Shown here: positions 59,734-64,000 of the stretch, in pieces
How the letters are laid out: each line of letters opens with the position of its first letter
How positions within the stretch are numbered: the stretch's first letter is position 1
Translations under genes and position numbers: made by a program
Origin: a virus
Strand: one strand, 5' to 3'
DNA: 64,000 nt
IMG/VR virus record: IMGVR_UViG_3300013123_000005
Span: 18,397-82,396 of that record
Notes under the pieces: generated by a model
Told to the model about the DNA's origin: nothing
The model's input: the letters and a program-made list of their open reading frames with translations, nothing else
The model's database searches: none

Positions 59734-61450
59734 AAGCCAGATAACAGATCAAGTAGCTGGCAAGTTTCTTCTGACAGAGTGGTTTGGTCTTTGTCCTGGC
59801 GGCGTTTGCCAAGATTTACTAACTGAAGCCGAGAAGCTTGATATCAAAAACAATAAAGCTGTTTATCTTACTGGCATTATGCAAAGAGCAGATGCCAAGA
59901 ATGGTAATGGTCGAGTATATCCATATGAAACACTTAAGCGAGAGATGGACGTTTATCAGAAAATGATCAATGAACATCGAGCGTTAGGTGAGTGTGTTGA
60001 TGGGGAAACAGAGTGCTTGACGAAGGATGGCTGGAAATCGATTGTTGACGTTAAAGAAAATGAAGAAATTTATACATTTAATGTCGACACGGAAGAAATG
60101 CAACTTCAGCCAGTCTTAATCAAGACTGAACGACTGCATCAAGGAAAAATGATTCATATTCATAACAAGAACAAGATTGATATGTTGCTCACTCCAGAGC
60201 ATAAAATGATTTTGTGGGATCGATACGATAAGTCGTTTGAAATCACTGCTGGAGAGTTTGCTGAGAATTTCGAGACAGATTCGGGACTTCAACATTCATA
60301 TTTTAGACGTGGCGGCATGAAGTGGAATGGAAAGCAAGCTGACACTGTTACAATTGGTTCTCATACGTATGATGCTGATCTTTGGGCAGCTTTTCTTGGT
60401 ATTTATTTAGCAGAGGGTTTTACTTCTTATGACAAGAAAAATTGGGCAGAAGGTTGGAGAGTTTTTGTAGTTCAAACAAAAGAAGACACCAAAAATGAAA
60501 TTCGAAAATTATTTAATGCATTATTCGCTAGCGAGAGAATTTATGAGACTACAAATAAAATTTCCAATAAGACTTCTTTTTCTGTTGTAAACAAAGACGT
60601 ATTCGATTATGTAAGACCATTGGGGAAATCGTGGGAGAAATACATTCCAGAGGAAGTTAAAGAATGGGACGTTCGTAGACTTGAAATTTTGCTCGAATGG
60701 ATGCTTAAGGGCGATGGCAGAAATCGACACAACAAAAAAGGCGAATTGATGAGGGAGTTGCACACAACTTCTTATCGATTAGCAAATGATGTGTCTGAAA
60801 TCTTTCTGAAATTGGGTAGTGGTTCTGTAATGTCCGAGAGAACACAAAAAGATCGGATGATTGAGGGTAGGTTGATTGAAACCAAGAATTGTAGAAAATT
60901 GTACATTTCGTCTGAAAGTGTTACAAATCGTTCTTATTTTTATAAGAAATTTTTGAATATTAACGAAGTGGAATATGACGATAATGTATACTGTGTAACG
61001 GTTGAGAACAAAACTTGGATTGCTCGTAAAAATGGTAGAATATTTATTACCCATAATTGTGATCACCCGACCTCAGAATTAGTCGAATTAAAAAATGCTT
61101 CTCATATGATCACAAGAACTTGGTGGAACGGAAAGGACGTTATGGGGACGCTTAAAGTGCTTTCCACGCCTTCCGGTAAAATTCTGGAAGCATTAGTGCG
61201 TGATGGCGTTCAGGTTGGAATCTCTTCCAGAGGTCTTGGAACGCTAACAGAAACCAGTGAAGGTTTGATGGTTGAAGATGATTTTGAGCTTGTTTGTTTT
61301 GATATTGTATCGGAACCATCAACTACCGGAGCTTTCATGAAGCCGACAATGTTGCATGAATCAAAAGTTCGTTTTAGCGACGTATATACAAAAGCAGATC
61401 GAATTAATCGAATGATGATCAAAATTTTGAACGGAGTAAACAATAAATGA
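59720..61450 (+). CDS. Prohead protease (gp21-like) with in-frame intein
   Basis: A 576-aa precursor: a 221-aa protease plus a 355-aa intein. The protease extein starts MENIKSQITDQVAGKF and has GIMQRADAKNGNGRVYP, then GE/CDHPTSELVELKNASH, the catalytic His motif, and VGISSRGLG with the active Ser. This is the U9/gp21-like serine protease fold. It would mature the head proteins, cutting at L/I-x-E. ATG 59720 is preferred over TTG 59717. The intein splits GE-CDHP, so the protease cannot be active before splicing. It overlaps the preceding motif gene. Confidence 0.92.
   Translation: MENIKSQITDQVAGKFLLTEWFGLCPGGVCQDLLTEAEKLDIKNNKAVYLTGIMQRADAKNGNGRVYPYETLKREMDVYQKMINEHRALGECVDGETECLTKDGWKSIVDVKENEEIYTFNVDTEEMQLQPVLIKTERLHQGKMIHIHNKNKIDMLLTPEHKMILWDRYDKSFEITAGEFAENFETDSGLQHSYFRRGGMKWNGKQADTVTIGSHTYDADLWAAFLGIYLAEGFTSYDKKNWAEGWRVFVVQTKEDTKNEIRKLFNALFASERIYETTNKISNKTSFSVVNKDVFDYVRPLGKSWEKYIPEEVKEWDVRRLEILLEWMLKGDGRNRHNKKGELMRELHTTSYRLANDVSEIFLKLGSGSVMSERTQKDRMIEGRLIETKNCRKLYISSESVTNRSYFYKKFLNINEVEYDDNVYCVTVENKTWIARKNGRIFITHNCDHPTSELVELKNASHMITRTWWNGKDVMGTLKVLSTPSGKILEALVRDGVQVGISSRGLGTLTETSEGLMVEDDFELVCFDIVSEPSTTGAFMKPTMLHESKVRFSDVYTKADRINRMMIKILNGVNNK
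59993..61057 (+). mobile_element. Intein with LAGLIDADG endonuclease, 355 aa
   Basis: Starts with Cys (CVDGETECLTKDGW) after ...RALGE and ends ...RIFITHN before Cys (CDHPTSE), a canonical H-N/C junction. Block B MLLTPEHKM carries the T-x-x-H. Two LAGLIDADG helices are visible: FLGIYLAEGF (near residue 225 of the precursor) and LEWMLKGDGRN (near 325), with a plausible acidic residue in each. It is thus a full, probably still mobile intein. Length 1065 nt is a multiple of three and removal restores the GECDHP protease motif. Confidence 0.92.
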
Positions 61451-61755
61451 AATTAACTGAATCTCAATTAAAGCAAATTATTAGAGAGATCATCAAGGAA
61501 ACTTGGAGAGATTTTCCATCTGACACTTATGCTAGCTCTGGCAACGGGCATTCTGTTAATAGAGAAGTAGATTGGCTTAAAAATCAGCAAGATGCTAGTG
61601 CAAATGATGTTTCGTCTTGGCAAATCGTATCTTATGGAAAAAAGGTAGCCAAAGTGAATGCGTCGAACGAACGACAGGCTTTGCAAAAGTTCTTCGTGCA
61701 AAACAAGATCGATTTTAAAAATCAAAAACTATATGACGTGGTGCCAGCATCATGA
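61447..61755 (+). CDS. Capsid-targeting-motif protein, 102 aa
   Basis: Begins MKLTESQLKQIIREIIKETW, with I-R-E|I and I-K-E|T as possible cut sites. The rest is soluble with Ser/Asn and a final KVNASNERQALQKFFVQNKI. Overlaps the protease stop by 4 nt and the next gene by 4 nt. Candidate core/internal head protein. Confidence 0.6.
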   Translation: MKLTESQLKQIIREIIKETWRDFPSDTYASSGNGHSVNREVDWLKNQQDASANDVSSWQIVSYGKKVAKVNASNERQALQKFFVQNKIDFKNQKLYDVVPAS

Positions 61756-62303
61756 AATTAACTGAAGCAGTATTAAAGAAAATCATCCTTAAAGAGATTG
61801 CCGATCTTGATCTGCCTTTTGTAAATGAAGATGAGACAGTTCCGAATCCACAAATTGAACAGTGCATTGAAACATTGACTGATACTTTGATCGATACATA
61901 TGTTTCTCAGCATTCTGATTATCCAGGTGAATATGAGCATGAATCATTATCTGACAAGATTGAGCAGATTGTTCGCTCGCATGTTCAAGAAGCAATTCGA
62001 CAAGTACAAGACTTTGCAAAGCATCATGGACCAAAAGAGTTTGCATTGGAGGAAGGATTTTTGGGATTTGGAAAGAAAGATCCGGCAGATAAGCTGCTGA
62101 AAGACCCTGGATTTAGAGCCGCTTGTCACAGTTTTAGACAGTCGCCTCCGGGTGAATTGGGAATGATTAGTCGAAAGATGCGAATTGTAGCGGCACAAGT
62201 TTTATCTGATCAGGATATTGCTTTTACATCTGATGGCGAAGACGGCTTGGACATATTGGTGACTAAAGCCTATCAGCGATATGTTCGAGAAAATTCAATC
62301 TAA
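61752..62303 (+). CDS. Capsid-targeting-motif protein, 183 aa
   Basis: Begins MKLTEAVLKKIILKEIADLD, the motif with the cut site at L-K-E|I. A helical middle (LTDTLIDTYVSQHSDYPGEY, VQEAIRQVQDFAKHHG) and acidic character follow. It lies in the T4 scaffold region, between protease and the protein at 62320. Possibly a core or scaffold component. Confidence 0.55.
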   Translation: MKLTEAVLKKIILKEIADLDLPFVNEDETVPNPQIEQCIETLTDTLIDTYVSQHSDYPGEYEHESLSDKIEQIVRSHVQEAIRQVQDFAKHHGPKEFALEEGFLGFGKKDPADKLLKDPGFRAACHSFRQSPPGELGMISRKMRIVAAQVLSDQDIAFTSDGEDGLDILVTKAYQRYVRENSI

Positions 62304-62319
62304 GAGAAACGAGGAAGAA

Positions 62320-62850
62320 ATGGATCGCAATAAATTAAAGGCACTTTTGAAGCCATTAATCAAGGAAGCGTTAAAAGAATGCATTCTTGAAGAAGGTGTA
62401 ATTTCAACGATTATTCGAGAGTCAATGAGTTTGACTGTCAATGATGTTGCCCCTCGTCAAGTTGTCAGAGAACAGAGAGCAAAGCCTTCTTCTGGAAAGA
62501 ACAAGTTTGCGGAAGCATATGAAAGTCATTCTCTTGGAGAAGACGATCCTTCGGAAAATAGTGAAGTAGATGATGACGCTTTGATTGCCAAGCAAGAAGA
62601 GATTGCAGCTTCCAGAAGAAGAATCGCTGAATCTCTTCGAAGTAGAATTGGTGCAGACATATTCGAAGGAACAGAAGCAATTGGCGGCGATCCAATGCAA
62701 GAACTAGCTGCTGGTAATAATCCTGGCGTTGCTGCCGCAAAGGGTCCATTGGCTGATGTAGATCCAAATGACGAAGGAGTCAATTTAGGTCTAATTACAG
62801 AGATTGCCGGTGGCAGAAAAAACTGGAAGCAAGTAATGGAGAGAGTATAA
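62320..62850 (+). CDS. Scaffold-like protein with capsid-targeting motif, 176 aa
   Basis: ATG 62320 has GAGG five bases upstream; the frame extends to 62281 but that part overlaps the previous gene without a ribosome site. MDRNKLKALLKPLIKEALKE carries the motif with I-K-E|A. The remainder is acidic with helices (ALIAKQEEIAASRRRIAESL) and Gly/Ala-rich at the end (ELAAGNNPGVAAAKGPLADV). Acidic, helical and downstream of the protease, it is in the place of T4 gp22 scaffold. I favour a core/scaffold role. Confidence 0.55.
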   Translation: MDRNKLKALLKPLIKEALKECILEEGVISTIIRESMSLTVNDVAPRQVVREQRAKPSSGKNKFAEAYESHSLGEDDPSENSEVDDDALIAKQEEIAASRRRIAESLRSRIGADIFEGTEAIGGDPMQELAAGNNPGVAAAKGPLADVDPNDEGVNLGLITEIAGGRKNWKQVMERV

Positions 62851-63218
62851 TGAGTGATATTTATCAACCAAAGAACGGCTTAGGAAACGTAGGAAGTTAT
62901 CAGGTTTCTGGAATTCCTTTTGCCTCTAGTTCGATTGCATGTACAAGTGGATCGATTACAGAAATTGATTTTCCAAAAGTAACCAGATTTGTTTGTGTGC
63001 GTTGTGATTCTGGTTCTCTTGATGTAGGTTTTTCCGAGAACGGAATGAGCAATGGAAACTATTTCAGTTTAGCTACTTCTGAAAGCTTTACGGGAGATTG
63101 GCGAATTGTAAGGCTTTATCTCGGAGGTGATGCAGAGGCTACTGTAATCGCTGGTATGGCAAACATTGAAGCAGAGATGCTCAATGATAACTGGTCAGGA
63201 ACAGTAGGAGTCGGTTAA
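62850..63218 (+). CDS. Beta-sandwich virion protein, decoration-like, 122 aa
   Basis: A beta-rich protein: GNVGSYQVSGIPFASSSIAC, then KVTRFVCVRCDSGSLDVGFS and ENGMSNGNYFSLATSESF. This layout (VGSYQVSG, FP-x-V-x-x-F, VGFS-x-NG) is shared by small virion proteins of large phages. It is next to the scaffold region, so a capsid decoration or head-completion protein is likely. Start overlaps the previous stop by 1 nt. Confidence 0.6.
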   Translation: MSDIYQPKNGLGNVGSYQVSGIPFASSSIACTSGSITEIDFPKVTRFVCVRCDSGSLDVGFSENGMSNGNYFSLATSESFTGDWRIVRLYLGGDAEATVIAGMANIEAEMLNDNWSGTVGVG

Positions 63219-63221
63219 TAA

Positions 63222-63491
63222 ATGCAGAACTTGATTGTTGAGTATGCGACAGGAAGCGATGAAAAAGAGAATGTTGTGTTGCAAAATAAAATGAAAATTG
63301 TGCAAGAAGAGTATCGCTTTGTGCATGTGTGTGAAGTCCCTCTTGATAATGTTGCCCTCTTCAGAGAAAAGCATGGTATTTTAGATGAGGCTCCCTGTAC
63401 TCTTTTCTGGAAAGAGGGACAGGTTATTCTTTCGATTATTGGTGTACCGACAATGAAATATTTGCTGGATGAAGTAGAAAAGCACTATTAA
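63222..63491 (+). CDS. Thioredoxin-like small protein, 89 aa
   Basis: A short alpha/beta chain. The block NVALFREKHGILDEAPCTLF followed by WKEGQVILSIIGVPTMKYLL matches the second half of the thioredoxin fold: the 'G-I-x-x-x-P-T/C-x-x-x-F-x-x-G' strand, then a final helix. The redox CxxC is missing; only one Cys is present at that point. It is probably a structural adaptor or protein-interaction domain and not an oxidoreductase. Confidence 0.5.
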   Translation: MQNLIVEYATGSDEKENVVLQNKMKIVQEEYRFVHVCEVPLDNVALFREKHGILDEAPCTLFWKEGQVILSIIGVPTMKYLLDEVEKHY

Positions 63492-63494
63492 AAT

Positions 63495-64000
63495 ATGTCA
63501 AATTTTCTCAAAGGTGGCAAAGGCGATAAGCTTTCCAAAAAGGACGTTGATCCTGTTCAATTAAAGATGGGAATCAAGGTCGAAATGGAGCATGCGTCCG
63601 ACCCTAGAAAAGCTGCTGAAATTGCGCTCGATCACCTTTCGGAAGATCCAAAGTACTATAGCAAGTTAAAGGCTGCTGGATTGGCTGATGAACTTGATGA
63701 ATCTAGTCAAGCTTCACAAGATTTAGAAAAGATTTCCATTCAATATAAACCAAATTTTTCTCCTTTTAAAACGTTAAAGTTTGTACGTTGTGGTGGAAAA
63801 AATTTCAAGAAAAATGCTTATTATAGAAGTTCGAAAAATACCGGTCATCAACCGCCAGAAATGCATGGTTTTTATGCTTTTCCGGAAAATTATGTTGAAC
63901 GATTTTTGGTTGTTAATCCTGGCGATTGTGGAGTATTTAATTATTCTGGTTTGTTGTGGACATATTTGACTGTTGCGTTACCAAAGGATGCAAAAATTTA
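63495..64000 (+). CDS. DUF5661-like protein (3' end outside window)
   Basis: An open frame from ATG 63495 that runs off the right edge (168 codons visible). LKMGIKVEMEHASDPRKAAE followed by IALDHLSEDPKYYSKLKAAG matches the DUF5661 pattern (G-x-K-V-E-x-E-H-x-x-D, I-A-x-D-H-L-x-E-x-P-x-Y-Y). A second block, HQPPEMHGFYAFPENYVERF, belongs to another recurring phage domain of unknown function. The combination of the two in one chain looks like a domain fusion. Function unknown. Confidence 0.65.
   Translation, partial: MSNFLKGGKGDKLSKKDVDPVQLKMGIKVEMEHASDPRKAAEIALDHLSEDPKYYSKLKAAGLADELDESSQASQDLEKISIQYKPNFSPFKTLKFVRCGGKNFKKNAYYRSSKNTGHQPPEMHGFYAFPENYVERFLVVNPGDCGVFNYSGLLWTYLTVALPKDAKI

Noticed and set aside
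63222-63491. Active thioredoxin/glutaredoxin
   Set aside because: The CxxC active site is missing.
1-64000. CRISPR array, IS element or integrase/attachment site
   Set aside because: No regularly spaced direct repeats, transposase or integrase motifs were seen on either strand; the only mobile elements recognised are the two inteins.

Overview
The window is a contiguous piece of a large tailed phage genome with T4-like virion logic, that is, a contractile-tailed (myovirus-type) caudovirus. The evidence is a T4-type baseplate series (gp25-like wedge, gp6/J-like wedge, hub with lysozyme domain, spike tip), a gp20-like portal, a gp17-like terminase, a gp21-like prohead protease and a gp55-like late sigma factor. 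Every supported gene is on the + strand. Genes are packed with 1-50 nt overlaps, the DNA is AT-rich, and TTG or GTG starts are frequent. A Gram-negative host is likely: the phage carries a GDP-sugar/glycosyltransferase cluster, and encodes a lipoprotein. No bacterial chromosomal gene is visible.

Layout. 1-6.8 kb: a run of small early-type genes (Fis-like DNA-binding protein, membrane proteins, HicB-like domain, calcineurin-type phosphoesterase, HExxH metalloprotease-like protein), one tRNA-Arg(TCT), a sigma70-type promoter, a cloverleaf-like fold and an RBS-sequestering hairpin. 6.8-15.6 kb: a Cas4/RecB-type nuclease, then a carbohydrate cluster of GT4-type glycosyltransferases, a hexapeptide acyltransferase, a GT9-like protein, a GDP-perosamine-synthase-like aminotransferase and GDP-mannose 4,6-dehydratase. 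15.6-17.5 kb: small proteins and the late sigma factor. 17.6-45.5 kb: baseplate and tail/virion proteins, including 1582-aa and 2656-aa giants. 45.5-50.8 kb: small proteins and a DNA-metabolism block (RuvC-like resolvase, zinc-finger/Toprim primase, and a single-chain SbcD-SbcC fusion). 50.9-64 kb: packaging and head genes (terminase, portal, protease, scaffold-like proteins, decoration-like protein). The window ends inside an open reading frame; no major capsid protein is seen.

How the parts work together. The sugar cluster has what is needed to make GDP-perosamine from GDP-mannose, perhaps acylate it, and transfer it to an unknown acceptor. The sigma factor would switch on the late block that follows it. 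The fused nuclease/ATPase, primase and resolvase would supply recombination-dependent replication. The head block follows T4 gene order (terminase, portal, core proteins, protease, scaffold).

Most notable observations. (1) At least nine, mostly small, proteins begin with the same amphipathic helix ending in I/L-x-E, usually followed by A. This is the arrangement of the T4 capsid-targeting sequence cut by gp21, and the family surrounds the prohead protease; I propose it is this phage's capsid-targeting and internal-protein system. (2) Two inteins interrupt the active-site motifs of two enzymes of head assembly: a 136-aa mini-intein in the terminase Walker B motif and a 355-aa LAGLIDADG intein in the protease DHP motif. 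(3) Mre11/SbcD and Rad50/SbcC are fused in one 1053-aa chain. (4) There are compact RNA structures and a broken Cys-rich gene in the early region.
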